57,403 nucleotides of DNA from an uncultured Clostridia bacterium (GTDB lineage Bacteria; Bacillota; Clostridia; Oscillospirales; Ruminococcaceae), in NCBI GenBank assembly GCA_944386455.1, contig CALXBC010000012.1:1-57403 (forward strand). Direction: 5' to 3'. Positions within the stretch are counted from its first letter, which is position 1, and each line of letters starts with the position of its first letter. Of this stretch, positions 6,163 through 15,150 are shown piece by piece. Below the pieces are notes generated by a model. That model saw only the letters and a program-made list of their open reading frames with translations. It searched no databases and was not told the origin of the DNA. The position numbers and the translations under genes were made by a program.

Positions 6163-8529
6163 TTGCATCAGAATATCCAGAGGTTTTCCCCTGTGCCGGA
6201 GCAGGGGCTTTCCGCCCGACAGGTACAGGAGCGGCAGGAACAGGGACTTTTGAACCGGCAGCCGGATGATATCACAAAAACAACAGGACAGATCATTCGG
6301 GAAAACGTATTTACCTGGTTCAATGCCTTTAATGTTGGCGTTGGAATCTGTATCGCCGCAGTGGGCGCCTATAAAAATCTTCTTTATCTTGGGGTCATTG
6401 CACTCAACACACTGATCGGGATCGTGCAGGAGCTCCGCTCCAAGCGGGTGGTGGAAAAGCTTTCTCTGATCTCTGCGCCCCATGCTTATGTGGTGCGTGA
6501 CGGAACCTTGTCAGAAATAGCAGTGGATGAGATCGTCCTGGATGATATCATGCAGCTGAAACTTGGACATCAGGTCTGTGCAGATGCGGTGATTGTTGCG
6601 GGCGAGGCGGAAGTGGACGAATCCCTTTTGACCGGCGAAGCAGAACCGGTGCGCAAATCGGTTGGTGATCCGCTTTACTCCGGCAGCTTTCTGGTCAGCG
6701 GAAGCTGCCGTGCCAGAGCGGAACACATCGGTGCCGACAATTATGCCGCCAAAATTGCAGCGGAAGCAAAAAAACACAAAAAGGTCAATTCGACTTTGAT
6801 GAAGGCGCTTGACAAAGTTGTAAAATTTACCAGTCTGTTCGTTCTTCCGCTGGGGGTTTTGCTGTTTTTATCCGCCTATTTCCTATTGGGTGAGGGGATG
6901 CAGACAGCAGTTGTTTCTGCCGCTGGGGCAATCCTTGGCATGATGCCGAAAGGTCTGGTGCTTTTGACCAGTGTTTCCCTGGCGGTCGGCGTAATCAAAC
7001 TGGCTTCCAAAAAGACATTGGTTCAGGAGCTGTTCTGCATTGAAACTCTGTCCCGGGTCGATACCCTTTGTCTGGATAAGACGGGCACGATTACCGAAGG
7101 AAAGATGGCGGTTTCAGAAATTATTGGAATCAATGAAGCGGTACTGCCGGCTTCTGTGGACGAAACGCTGTCTGCGTTTGTAGCAGCGTTGGATGATGAC
7201 AATGCGACCTTTACAGCCTTGAAGAAACGCTTTTCTTCCAAAAGCAGGCTGGCCGCATGTGGAAACACCCCGTTTTCATCTGCCCGAAAGTGGAGTTCCG
7301 TCACTTTTGCGCAAAAAGGCACAGTGATATTGGGTGCGCCGGAAATCCTGATGAAAGATCAGATGTTTACACTGCCGGCTGAAGCAGAACGGGCACAGCG
7401 GGACGGCGGACGCGTACTGCTGGCAGCCTGGTCTGCCGAATCGGTGTCGGGTGTTCTGCCAAAGCAGCTTGCGCCTGCGGCGGCAATTGTGCTGCGCGAC
7501 CCAGTGAGAAAAGACGCAAAGGATACCCTTGCATTTTTCCGTGACCAGGATGTGGACCTCAAAATTATTTCGGGCGACAGTCCGGTGACAGTATCCAGCA
7601 TCGCAAAACAGGCCGGATTTCATCATTATGACTCTTATGTCGACGCGTCTGCGCTTCAGGATGAGGCCGAGCTTGCAAAAGCGGCAGAGCAGTATACCAT
7701 TTTCGGACGGGTTACGCCCGAGCAAAAGCGGACGCTGGTTCGTGCGCTTCAGTCAAACGGGCATACTGTGGCGATGACAGGCGACGGGGTTAACGACGTT
7801 CTTGCCCTGAAGGATGCAGATTGCAGCATTGCCATGGCATCCGGCAGTGACGCCGCCAGACAGGTTTCCCAGCTGGTTTTGCTGGAATCGAATTTTTCAT
7901 CCCTGCCCGCTGTTGTTATGGAAGGAAGGCGGGTCGTGAATAATATTACCCGTACAGCTTCTTTGTTTTTGGTCAAAACCATTTTTTCATTTTTGCTTGC
8001 GTTTGCATCCCTGCTGTTTGGTATGACTTATCCGTTCGATCCAATTCAGCTGACCCTGATTGGGATTTTTGCAGAGGGGATACCATCTTTTATTTTGGCG
8101 TTAGAACCGAATCGTGACCGGGTCAGGGACGATTTTTTGAAAACCGTGCTCCGGCGTGCATTTCCGACAGCAATCATTATCATGCTGTATATGGTGATCG
8201 TTGGACAACTGACACCGCTGCTGGGGATCGGGGATCTGGAAGCAGCCACTCTGTCGGTCTATCTGGCAGGTTTTGCATGGCTGGTACAGCTGTTTGAGGT
8301 CTGCCGCCCGTTTAATAAACTGCGCGCAGTTTTGTGGGGGCTGATGACGGCGGGATTTTTCCTGTCAGCATATCTGCTGCGGGACCTGTTCAGCCTAGGC
8401 GTCTTGTCCTGGCCGGCGGTACTGGTCTTTCTGCTGCTGGCAGTACTCTGTTATCCGGTTCAGCTTTTGCTGGAGCGTGGGATTCGTGCTTTGTATCAGT
8501 TACAGGATAAAAGGATAAAAAGGAGCTGA
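6163..8529 (+). CDS. Cation-translocating P-type ATPase (CtpE-like)
   Basis: 788 residues. Couples ATP hydrolysis to cation transport across the membrane. Visible: actuator motif SLLTGEAEPV (~155), phosphorylation site DKTGTI with Asp305, hinge MTGDGVNDVLALKDAD (~540), and C-terminal helices with QLTLIGIF...IPSFILALEPN, closest to CtpE-type (calcium-linked) pumps. There is no metal-binding N-terminal domain. The start is TTG at 6163 with GGAAGGG upstream. Odd: in helix 4 the usual PEGL motif reads PKGL (Lys263), a charge reversal at a cation-coordinating position. Ion specificity is inferred. Confidence 0.85.
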   Translation: MHQNIQRFSPVPEQGLSARQVQERQEQGLLNRQPDDITKTTGQIIRENVFTWFNAFNVGVGICIAAVGAYKNLLYLGVIALNTLIGIVQELRSKRVVEKLSLISAPHAYVVRDGTLSEIAVDEIVLDDIMQLKLGHQVCADAVIVAGEAEVDESLLTGEAEPVRKSVGDPLYSGSFLVSGSCRARAEHIGADNYAAKIAAEAKKHKKVNSTLMKALDKVVKFTSLFVLPLGVLLFLSAYFLLGEGMQTAVVSAAGAILGMMPKGLVLLTSVSLAVGVIKLASKKTLVQELFCIETLSRVDTLCLDKTGTITEGKMAVSEIIGINEAVLPASVDETLSAFVAALDDDNATFTALKKRFSSKSRLAACGNTPFSSARKWSSVTFAQKGTVILGAPEILMKDQMFTLPAEAERAQRDGGRVLLAAWSAESVSGVLPKQLAPAAAIVLRDPVRKDAKDTLAFFRDQDVDLKIISGDSPVTVSSIAKQAGFHHYDSYVDASALQDEAELAKAAEQYTIFGRVTPEQKRTLVRALQSNGHTVAMTGDGVNDVLALKDADCSIAMASGSDAARQVSQLVLLESNFSSLPAVVMEGRRVVNNITRTASLFLVKTIFSFLLAFASLLFGMTYPFDPIQLTLIGIFAEGIPSFILALEPNRDRVRDDFLKTVLRRAFPTAIIIMLYMVIVGQLTPLLGIGDLEAATLSVYLAGFAWLVQLFEVCRPFNKLRAVLWGLMTAGFFLSAYLLRDLFSLGVLSWPAVLVFLLLAVLCYPVQLLLERGIRALYQLQDKRIKRS

Positions 8530-8535
8530 GACGGG

Positions 8536-9093
8536 ATGGACATGACCTTTCGGGAGACCTTGCAGAATAAAGAGCAGGCAGATATTTCCGTAGAGTTTAT
8601 GCTGTATATTTGTAAAAGCTGCGAACACAGCTTTTCCCTGCCCCTTTTGCCGGAAAAAGAACAGAACGCTTTTTTGTTTCCGGCAGGGGAGAAGGAGTAT
8701 TACTTTTTATCTTTTCAGCATAGGGCGGCGCTTTATGAGGAAATGCAGATAAAAATGGCACGGTATGCATATCCTTATTTGAATTTTGACGGGTTTGACC
8801 GCGAAAAATTTCTTCACTATGCTAACGAGCGGATTTGGGCGGATTTAATCGACCGGGAGCAGACAGAACAGGTCAACAGCCCGTTAAAGGGAATTTGCTG
8901 TCCCTACTGCGGCTCGCAAAAACAGAAAGTGATCGGCAGACTGCTCGCCTGTCAGGGCGAGGAAGCAGATTTTCGTATCTGGAAAGCTTCGCTGGATGGG
9001 TTTTGCTCCCTGCCGCAGGAGGTACAGAATAAAATCATTATTTTGCTGCTGAAGGGATATGCGGACGACTACAGAGAACAGTTAAAAAAATAA
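8536..9093 (+). CDS. CpXC-type zinc-binding hypothetical protein
   Basis: 185 residues, soluble and acidic. It has a CKSC knuckle near residue 25 and a CPYC pair near residue 119, which could form a zinc site as in CpXC-domain proteins. The middle is rich in aromatic residues and helical. It follows the ATPase after 6 nt with AAAAGGAG upstream, so it is probably co-transcribed. Biochemical function unknown. Confidence 0.6.
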   Translation: MDMTFRETLQNKEQADISVEFMLYICKSCEHSFSLPLLPEKEQNAFLFPAGEKEYYFLSFQHRAALYEEMQIKMARYAYPYLNFDGFDREKFLHYANERIWADLIDREQTEQVNSPLKGICCPYCGSQKQKVIGRLLACQGEEADFRIWKASLDGFCSLPQEVQNKIIILLLKGYADDYREQLKK

Positions 9094-9097
9094 GAAT

Positions 9098-9132
9098 CCC
9101 CGCTGTGGAGCATCTTGTACTCCGCGGCGGGG
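9098..9132. terminator. Bidirectional terminator between convergent genes
   Basis: A 13-bp stem with two G-U pairs (9098-9110 with 9120-9132, loop CATCTTGTA). It separates the plus-strand CpXC gene from the minus-strand gene ending at 9146. It is followed by a short T-tract on the plus side. Confidence 0.7.
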
Positions 9133-9145
9133 TGATTTTGTGCTT

Positions 9146-9520
9146 TTACTGTCGAATTTGCGGTTGTACCGGCGGCTGTGGTATTGGCCCTGTCTGCACC
9201 GGCGGCTGGCGCAGCAGGCCGATCAGATTATCTACCACGCCCTTGAGCATGCTTTTGGGGATCGCGCCGACAAATCCGGTCAGTCCCATCTCGCCGCCAA
9301 ACGGCCCTTTCAGCCATGCTTCGATGCGGACGACGCCATTGATATACCCCAGTTTGATGAACTGCGGTGCAGTCACCAGCCCCGTTCCTTTCCTCCATAC
9401 ATATTCTCCCTTGTACTGCACCATGCTAAACCCCTGACTGGCAAAGAAATTTCTGGTGATGGTTTCCAGATATTCCGGCTGCAGAGTGGCAGCAAACTCT
9501 GTGACAAACCGTTTTCCCAC
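9146..9520 (-). CDS. Conserved-looking hypothetical protein with Pro/Gln tail
   Basis: 124 residues. A compact alpha/beta N-terminal part (about 1-95) with a Gly-rich loop (GPFGGEMGLTGFVGAIP) is followed by a Pro/Gln-rich tail (PPVQ repeats, last ~20 residues). No signal peptide. GAAAGGGGC lies upstream of the ATG. Single gene, convergent with the CpXC gene. The family is not recognised; the tail suggests a flexible or protein-binding end. The spacer 9521-9702 holds no clear element. Confidence 0.55.
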   Translation of the reverse strand: MGKRFVTEFAATLQPEYLETITRNFFASQGFSMVQYKGEYVWRKGTGLVTAPQFIKLGYINGVVRIEAWLKGPFGGEMGLTGFVGAIPKSMLKGVVDNLIGLLRQPPVQTGPIPQPPVQPQIRQ

Positions 9521-9702
9521 GTTTGATAGCCCCTTTCTTTCATAAAATAAAATTACAGCTTTATCATATCATAGATGGAAAGAAAATTCCAGCAGTTTTT
9601 TTGGGGACATAACCAAGTCTGTCCAAAACATAAAATTGTGATAAGCGGTCAGCTTCACCCCATCAGATGGAAATTGACCGCTTGGGGAAGGGGGAAATAG
9701 CG

Positions 9703-10635
9703 GTGGATTTTTTTGACCTGCACTGCGATACGGTATCTGAGTGTGTAAAAGCGGAAAAGAGCCTGTACCGGAACGATCTGCATCTGGATTTGAAACGGGG
9801 AACAGAATATCATAAATGGGTGCAAACCTTTGCTTTCTGGATGCCGGACACGCTGGACGAAGAGGCTCAATATGCATTGTTTCAAAAGGAGCTTGCAGCT
9901 TTTCGCGGCTTTGAGACCGACGGGGATATTCTCATTCCCTATCGCGGCAGAGCGCCCATGCATAAATGCAGCTATCTGCTCGCTGTGGAAGGGGCTGGAC
10001 TGCTCGGCGGCAGACTGGATCGCCTGAAAGAGCTAAAACAGGCGGGAGTATCCTTTCTGACCCTGACCTGGAATGGGGAAAACCGGATTGCCGGAGGCGC
10101 CGGAAGCAACGGCACTTTAACCGCGTTCGGCGCCGAAGTTGTCCGCGAAGCAGAGCGCCAGGGAATTGTGATTGACGTATCCCATCTCAACCGAAAAAGC
10201 TTCTGGCAGGTTTGTAATGTTGCCAGACGGCCGTTTATCGCTACTCATTCCAACGCGGACAAGATCTGCCCGCATCCCCGCAATTTGTCCGGCGAACAGG
10301 TGAAGGAGATAATATCACGCGGCGGGCTGATAGGATTGAATCTGTATCCTGCGTTCTTGTCTTCAGAGGAAGACTGTAAATCCAGCGATTTCCTTCGTCA
10401 GATTGAATATTTTTTGGATGCGGGGGCGGCAGAGTGTTTGGCGATTGGTACTGATTTTGATGGTGCAGCTATGCCAAAGTGGATAAATGGAATAGAAGGT
10501 ATTGAAATCCTGGCCTTATCTGTGGTAAAATGGTTTGGAGAAACTATTGCAAACCAGATTTTTTACGGCAATGCCGTCCGGTTTTGTGAGCGGGTGCTTT
10601 TTGCGGCGCATGAGACGGGATGTGAAAGCTATTAA
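9703..10635 (+). CDS. Membrane dipeptidase, peptidase family M19
   Basis: Zinc dipeptidase of the renal dipeptidase type, cleaving dipeptides, some containing D-residues. About 310 residues. Metal ligands are visible: FDLHCDT at the N-terminus (HxD), a central Glu (LAVEGAG), the VIDVSHL and ATHSN histidines, and GTDFDGA near the end. GTG at 9703 is the likely start because GAAGGGGGAA sits just upstream and FDLHCD then falls at the normal N-terminus; an in-frame ATG at 9667 has no site. Probably heads a unit with thrC (50 nt gap). Confidence 0.85.
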   Translation: MDFFDLHCDTVSECVKAEKSLYRNDLHLDLKRGTEYHKWVQTFAFWMPDTLDEEAQYALFQKELAAFRGFETDGDILIPYRGRAPMHKCSYLLAVEGAGLLGGRLDRLKELKQAGVSFLTLTWNGENRIAGGAGSNGTLTAFGAEVVREAERQGIVIDVSHLNRKSFWQVCNVARRPFIATHSNADKICPHPRNLSGEQVKEIISRGGLIGLNLYPAFLSSEEDCKSSDFLRQIEYFLDAGAAECLAIGTDFDGAAMPKWINGIEGIEILALSVVKWFGETIANQIFYGNAVRFCERVLFAAHETGCESY

Positions 10636-10684
10636 ATTCTTCCGGTGTGTTTTTTGATCCTGCCGGGAAAGGAATGAAAAATAT

Positions 10685-12181
10685 ATGCAGTACAAAAGTA
10701 CAAGAGACAGCAGTCTGCGTCTGAATGCGGCCGAAGTTATTACTGCCGGTATTTCCGGCGACGGCGGCTTGTTCGTTCCGGAAACGCTGCCGGGACTTAC
10801 GGCGGATGATATTGCCGCGTTGACGAAAAAATCCTATGCTCAGCGCGCTGAATTCATCCTGGGAAAATTTCTGACGGATTTCACGCCGGAGGAAATTCGT
10901 TATTGCACCGAACATGCATACAATGACGAAAAATTTGACAGCGAAAAAATCGCTGAGCTATCCCGTTTATGTGACGGGACTTATCTGCTGGAGCTGTGGC
11001 ATGGTCCGACCTGCGCATTCAAGGATATGGCTCTCCAGCTGTTGCCCTATCTGCTGACCACATCGGCGAAAAAAGCGGCGGCCGACAAGGAAATCGTGAT
11101 CCTGGTGGCAACCTCCGGTGATACAGGTAAGGCAGCCTTGGAAGGCTTTAAGGATGTGGATAAAACGAAGATTATTGTGTTTTATCCGGAAGACGGGGTC
11201 AGCAAGGTGCAGAAACGCCAGATGACGACGCAGGAAGGAAGCAATGTCAGCGTTTGTGCCATCCGCGGAAACTTTGACGATGCCCAGACCGGGGTGAAGC
11301 GGATTTTTGCAGACGCAGAAGTGGGCCGGAGGCTGGCAGATGCAAATATGATGTTCAGTTCTGCCAATTCCATTAACTGGGGCCGTCTGGTGCCGCAGAT
11401 CGTTTATTATATCTCCGCTTACTGCGAACTTGTTTCAGATGGGGAGATACAAAACGGCGAACCAGTCAACATTGTCGTGCCGACAGGGAACTTCGGTAAC
11501 ATTCTTGCTGCATATTATGCGAAAAAAATGGGTCTGCCGGTGGCAAAGTTTATCTGTGCCTCCAATGCCAACAATGTTCTGACTGACTTTATTCGCACGG
11601 GAGTTTATGACCGCAACCGTCCGTTCCATACCACAATTTCTCCGTCAATGGATATCCTGATCTCCAGCAACCTGGAACGGTTGCTTTATGATATGGCAGA
11701 TGGGGACGATGCTGTCATCCGCGGATGGTTTGCCTCACTTGCATCAGACGGCCGGTATGAGGTCAGTGATGCGGTGAAGCAGAAGCTGTCGCAGGAATTT
11801 TACGGCGGATACTGCAACGATGAGGAGACAAAGGCAACGATCAAGCATATTTTTGATAAGTACTCTTATCTCTGTGACAGCCATACAGCCGTGGCGGTCA
11901 AGGTTTATGAAGACTATCTGGCTCAAACGGGCGATTATACCAAAACTATCATTGCTTCTACTGCCAATCCGTTCAAATTTGCAGGCAGCGTTCTCGAAGC
12001 GGTTACCGGAGCTGCATCTGATGCGGACGAGTTTGAGCAGGTAAGGGCATTGAGCAGGATCTCCGGAGTTGAGGCTCCAAAGCAGCTGGCAGAGCTGGAA
12101 AACAAAACAGTTCGCTTTGATGCTGTGGTCAGTGCAGAAGAGATGGCCCGGACTGTACTTGAAAATCTAGGGATCAAATAA
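10685..12181 (+). CDS. thrC: Threonine synthase
   Basis: PLP enzyme converting O-phosphohomoserine to threonine. 498 residues, the long (yeast/enterobacterial) form. Visible: N-terminal YKSTRDSS, HGPTCAFKDMALQLLP with the PLP lysine Lys113, the phosphate loop ATSGDTGKAALEGF (~140), and SANSINWGRLVPQIVYY (~220). GGAAAGGA lies upstream of the ATG. No other threonine genes (hom, thrB) are adjacent. A phosphoesterase gene follows after 17 nt. Confidence 0.93.
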   Translation: MQYKSTRDSSLRLNAAEVITAGISGDGGLFVPETLPGLTADDIAALTKKSYAQRAEFILGKFLTDFTPEEIRYCTEHAYNDEKFDSEKIAELSRLCDGTYLLELWHGPTCAFKDMALQLLPYLLTTSAKKAAADKEIVILVATSGDTGKAALEGFKDVDKTKIIVFYPEDGVSKVQKRQMTTQEGSNVSVCAIRGNFDDAQTGVKRIFADAEVGRRLADANMMFSSANSINWGRLVPQIVYYISAYCELVSDGEIQNGEPVNIVVPTGNFGNILAAYYAKKMGLPVAKFICASNANNVLTDFIRTGVYDRNRPFHTTISPSMDILISSNLERLLYDMADGDDAVIRGWFASLASDGRYEVSDAVKQKLSQEFYGGYCNDEETKATIKHIFDKYSYLCDSHTAVAVKVYEDYLAQTGDYTKTIIASTANPFKFAGSVLEAVTGAASDADEFEQVRALSRISGVEAPKQLAELENKTVRFDAVVSAEEMARTVLENLGIK

Positions 12182-12198
12182 TAGAAAAGGGTGCTGGT

Positions 12199-12885
12199 GT
12201 GAGTCTTTATGTGATAGGGGATCTGCATTTGTCTTTTGGCGTGGATAAGCCCATGGATATTTTTCGCGGCTGGAAGGATTATATCGGACGGCTGACGGAA
12301 AACTGGCAGAAAAAAATCATGCCGGAAGATACGGTCGTGGTTGCGGGTGATATCTCCTGGGGAATGACTCTGGCAGAAGCCTTGGAGGATTTTCGGTTTC
12401 TGCATCGTCTGAACGGCAGAAAAATCATCTTGAAGGGAAATCATGATTATTGGTTTTCCACGAAAACCAAAGTGGAGCAGTTCCTTGCGGCGGAAGGGCT
12501 GACCAGCATTTATATTTTATTCAACAACGCATATCGGTATGAGGAATATACGATATGCGGGACTCGCGGCTGGTTCAACGAACCGGGAAGCACTGCGGAC
12601 AGCAAGGTGTTGCTGCGGGAAGCCGGACGCCTGAAGCTGTCGCTGGAAGCGGGAAAAAAGCTGGGTGGAAAGCCGCTGGCTTTTCTGCATTATCCGCCTG
12701 TTTCTTTTGCATCCAGTTCAGAAGAACTGGTGACACTTTTGCTGGAATACGGTGTAAAGCGCTGTTATTACGGACATCTGCACGGGCAGTCGTGTGAAAA
12801 TGCCGTTAATGGTACTCGGGAAGGGATCGAATATCGTTTGATCTCTGGTGATTATATCCAATTCGACCCGGAATTTGTTGCGTAA
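12199..12885 (+). CDS. Metallophosphoesterase (calcineurin-like)
   Basis: 228 residues, a complete two-metal phosphoesterase signature: GDLHLS (residues ~7), VVAGDISWG (~48), LKGNHDYW (~81), HYPP (~158) and YGHLHG (~193). Start GTG 12199 with AAAAGGGTG upstream. It follows thrC closely and probably shares its message. Substrate unknown; related proteins act on cyclic nucleotides or phosphoproteins. Confidence 0.85.
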   Translation: MSLYVIGDLHLSFGVDKPMDIFRGWKDYIGRLTENWQKKIMPEDTVVVAGDISWGMTLAEALEDFRFLHRLNGRKIILKGNHDYWFSTKTKVEQFLAAEGLTSIYILFNNAYRYEEYTICGTRGWFNEPGSTADSKVLLREAGRLKLSLEAGKKLGGKPLAFLHYPPVSFASSSEELVTLLLEYGVKRCYYGHLHGQSCENAVNGTREGIEYRLISGDYIQFDPEFVA

Positions 12886-12939
12886 TTGTTGCCAAATGGT
12901 AAAAAAGGAGAATAAGGTATAGCCAGAACTTCCCTTTTA

Positions 12940-12948
12940 TGGTATAAT
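12940..12948 (+). promoter_or_regulatory. Extended -10 promoter of tig
   Basis: TGGTATAAT (TGN plus TATAAT at 12943-12948) with a weak -35 (TAGCCA, 17 bp upstream). It lies 60 nt before the trigger factor start. The leader has no obvious structure. Confidence 0.55.
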
Positions 12949-13007
12949 AAATTAAATTTGCGGCCTGTCATTTCAGCCCGCGCAATAATGATTTGGAGGA
13001 AGTAAAA

Positions 13008-14456
13008 ATGAGTTTGGTTTCTGCAAACAAGGTTGAAACAAATAAATACGAGCTGTCGATCAAAATCGACCCCGCTGCTTTTGAGGCGGCTGTGGAAAAG
13101 GCCTATCGGAAAAAAGTGAAAAAGATCAGCGTTCCTGGCTTCCGTCCGGGCAAAGCACCGAGAAAGATTGTGGAGCGGCTTTATGGCGAGGGTGTCTTTT
13201 ATGAGGACGCAGTCAACGATCTGTATCCGTCCGCTCTTTCTGAAGCGGTGGAAGAAGCGAAGCTGGAGCTTGTAGATCGCCCTGACGTCGAGGTCACCAA
13301 GATTGACAAGGCGGAAGGCGTTGAAATGAAGGCTACCTGCATTGTGAAGCCGGAAGTAGAAGTTTCTGATTATAAGGGAATAAAAGCAACGAAAACCGTC
13401 AAGACTGTATCCGACGAGGATGTGGACGGAGAACTTAAAAAGATGGCAGACCGCAATGCAAGGGTTATTTCTGTCGAAGGCCGTGCCGCGGAAAACGGCG
13501 ACATTGCTGTGATTGACTTTGAGGGATTTATCGACGATAAGGTGTTTGACGGCGGCAAGGGTGAAGCGTTTGAACTGACGCTGGGCTCCGGTCAGTTTAT
13601 CCCCGGATTTGAGGATCAGATCGTGGGACACAATGTTGACGATGAATTCGATGTTAATGTTGAGTTTCCGGCGGATTATCAGGCAAAAGAGCTTGCGGGC
13701 AAACCCGCTGTGTTCAAGGTCAAGCTGCATGAGCTGAAAACCAGACAGCTGCCTGAGATCGATAATGAGTTTGCCAAGGATGTCAGCGAGTTCGATACTC
13801 TTGACGAACTGAAAGCAGATATCACAAAGAAATTGCAGGAGCAGTATGACAAGGCAACTGATACCGAAGTGGAAAACCAGCTGATTGATGCTGTGATCGC
13901 AAACATGAAGGCGGAGATCCCGGAGGTTATGTATGAAAACCGCATCGACGAATCAGTTCGTGAGTTCGAGTACCGTCTTCAGAGCCAGGGTCTGAATCTC
14001 GATATGTACCTCCAGTATACAGGAATGGAGATGGATTCTTTCCGTAAAACTTTCCGGGAACAGGCAGAAAAACAGGTGAAGATCCGTCTTGCGCTGGAAA
14101 AGATCGTTGAACTGGAAAACATTCAGCCGACTGCGGAAGAGATTGAAGCAGAATACAACAAGATGGCAGAAAACTATAAAATGGATGTTGAGAAGATCAA
14201 AGGCTTTGTTCCCGAAAAGGATCTGGTGAAGGATCTGGCCGTCAACAAGGCGATCGATCTGATTAAGGAATCCGCTGAACTGACCGACAAGAAACCGGCT
14301 GCAAAGAAAACTACAGCCAAAAAAGCAGCTGCTTCTAAAACCAAAAAAGCCGCAGATGAGGAAGCAGGCTCGGAAAACGCGCAGGAAACAGCTCCGGCCG
14401 CGGAAAAGCCGAAACGTACCAGAACAACCAAAAAGAAAGCGGAAGACGCAGAATAA
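13008..14456 (+). CDS. tig: Trigger factor with Lys/Ala-rich C-terminal tail
   Basis: Ribosome-bound chaperone and peptidyl-prolyl isomerase. 482 residues from ATG 13008 (GGAGGAAG upstream). The N-terminal ribosome-binding domain carries the signature GFRPGKAPRKIVERLYG (~45), then the FKBP-type domain (GDIAVIDFEGFIDDKVFDGG, ~165) and the helical chaperone domain. Unusual: after about residue 427 it gains a ~55-residue low-complexity tail of Lys, Ala, Thr and Glu, resembling histone H1-like tails, that is not part of the conserved fold. First gene of the tig-clpP-clpX cluster. Confidence 0.95.
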   Translation: MSLVSANKVETNKYELSIKIDPAAFEAAVEKAYRKKVKKISVPGFRPGKAPRKIVERLYGEGVFYEDAVNDLYPSALSEAVEEAKLELVDRPDVEVTKIDKAEGVEMKATCIVKPEVEVSDYKGIKATKTVKTVSDEDVDGELKKMADRNARVISVEGRAAENGDIAVIDFEGFIDDKVFDGGKGEAFELTLGSGQFIPGFEDQIVGHNVDDEFDVNVEFPADYQAKELAGKPAVFKVKLHELKTRQLPEIDNEFAKDVSEFDTLDELKADITKKLQEQYDKATDTEVENQLIDAVIANMKAEIPEVMYENRIDESVREFEYRLQSQGLNLDMYLQYTGMEMDSFRKTFREQAEKQVKIRLALEKIVELENIQPTAEEIEAEYNKMAENYKMDVEKIKGFVPEKDLVKDLAVNKAIDLIKESAELTDKKPAAKKTTAKKAAASKTKKAADEEAGSENAQETAPAAEKPKRTRTTKKKAEDAE

Positions 14457-14473
14457 TCATGAACGACTAGGAA

Positions 14474-14520
14474 AAAACCGGCGGTGGGTAAGCGGCTGAG
14501 CCGTGTACATGGCCGGTTTT
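14474..14520 (+). terminator. Attenuating hairpin between tig and clpP
   Basis: Outer arms AAAACCGGC (14474-14482) and GCCGGTTTT (14512-14520) enclose an inner stem around 14492-14502. The T-run is within the right arm. It may partly separate tig from clpP transcription. Confidence 0.5.
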
Positions 14521-14553
14521 CGCTTAAATATTGATGAAAAGGGGATTTTTGAC

Positions 14554-15135
14554 ATGGCTTTAGTACCAATGGTAGTAGAACAAACAAGCAGAGGGGAACG
14601 CTCCTATGACATTTATTCCCGTCTGCTCAACGACAGGATTATTATGCTGACCGATGAAGTCAATGATGCAACCGCAAGTCTTGTGGTTGCCCAGCTTCTG
14701 TATCTGGAAGGTCAGGACATGGAAAAGGATATCAGCTTTTACATTAACAGCCCCGGCGGGTCTGTTACGGCCGGTATGGCGATTTATGATACCATGCAGT
14801 ATATCAAATGTGACGTCTCCACCATTTGTATTGGGATGGCTGCCTCTATGGGAGCGTTTCTGCTGGCCGCTGGAGCGAAAGGCAAGCGGATGGCGCTTCC
14901 CAACAGCGAGATCATGATCCACCAGCCTTCCGGCGGTGCGCAGGGACAGGTGACGGATATTGAAATACATGCGGAGCGGCTGCTGCGGGTAAAGCGTCAT
15001 TTAAACGAGATTTTGGCGGAACGTACCGGGAAAACTCTGGAAGAAACCATTAAGGCGACCGAACGCGATCATTTCATGTCAGCTCAGGAAGCACTGGAAT
15101 ACGGAATCATTGACAAAGTAATCGAAAAACGGTAA
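14554..15135 (+). CDS. clpP: ATP-dependent Clp protease proteolytic subunit
   Basis: Serine protease that forms the double heptameric chamber working with ClpX. 193 residues, standard length. The catalytic triad is visible: Ser98 in GMAASMGA, His123 in IHQPSGG, Asp172 in the ERDHFMSA segment. ATG 14554 is chosen because the N-terminal [21 protein letters not shown] is the mature family start and AAGGGG lies upstream. clpX follows after 15 nt. Confidence 0.96.
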   Translation: MALVPMVVEQTSRGERSYDIYSRLLNDRIIMLTDEVNDATASLVVAQLLYLEGQDMEKDISFYINSPGGSVTAGMAIYDTMQYIKCDVSTICIGMAASMGAFLLAAGAKGKRMALPNSEIMIHQPSGGAQGQVTDIEIHAERLLRVKRHLNEILAERTGKTLEETIKATERDHFMSAQEALEYGIIDKVIEKR

Positions 15136-15150
15136 GGATAAGGTGAAACC

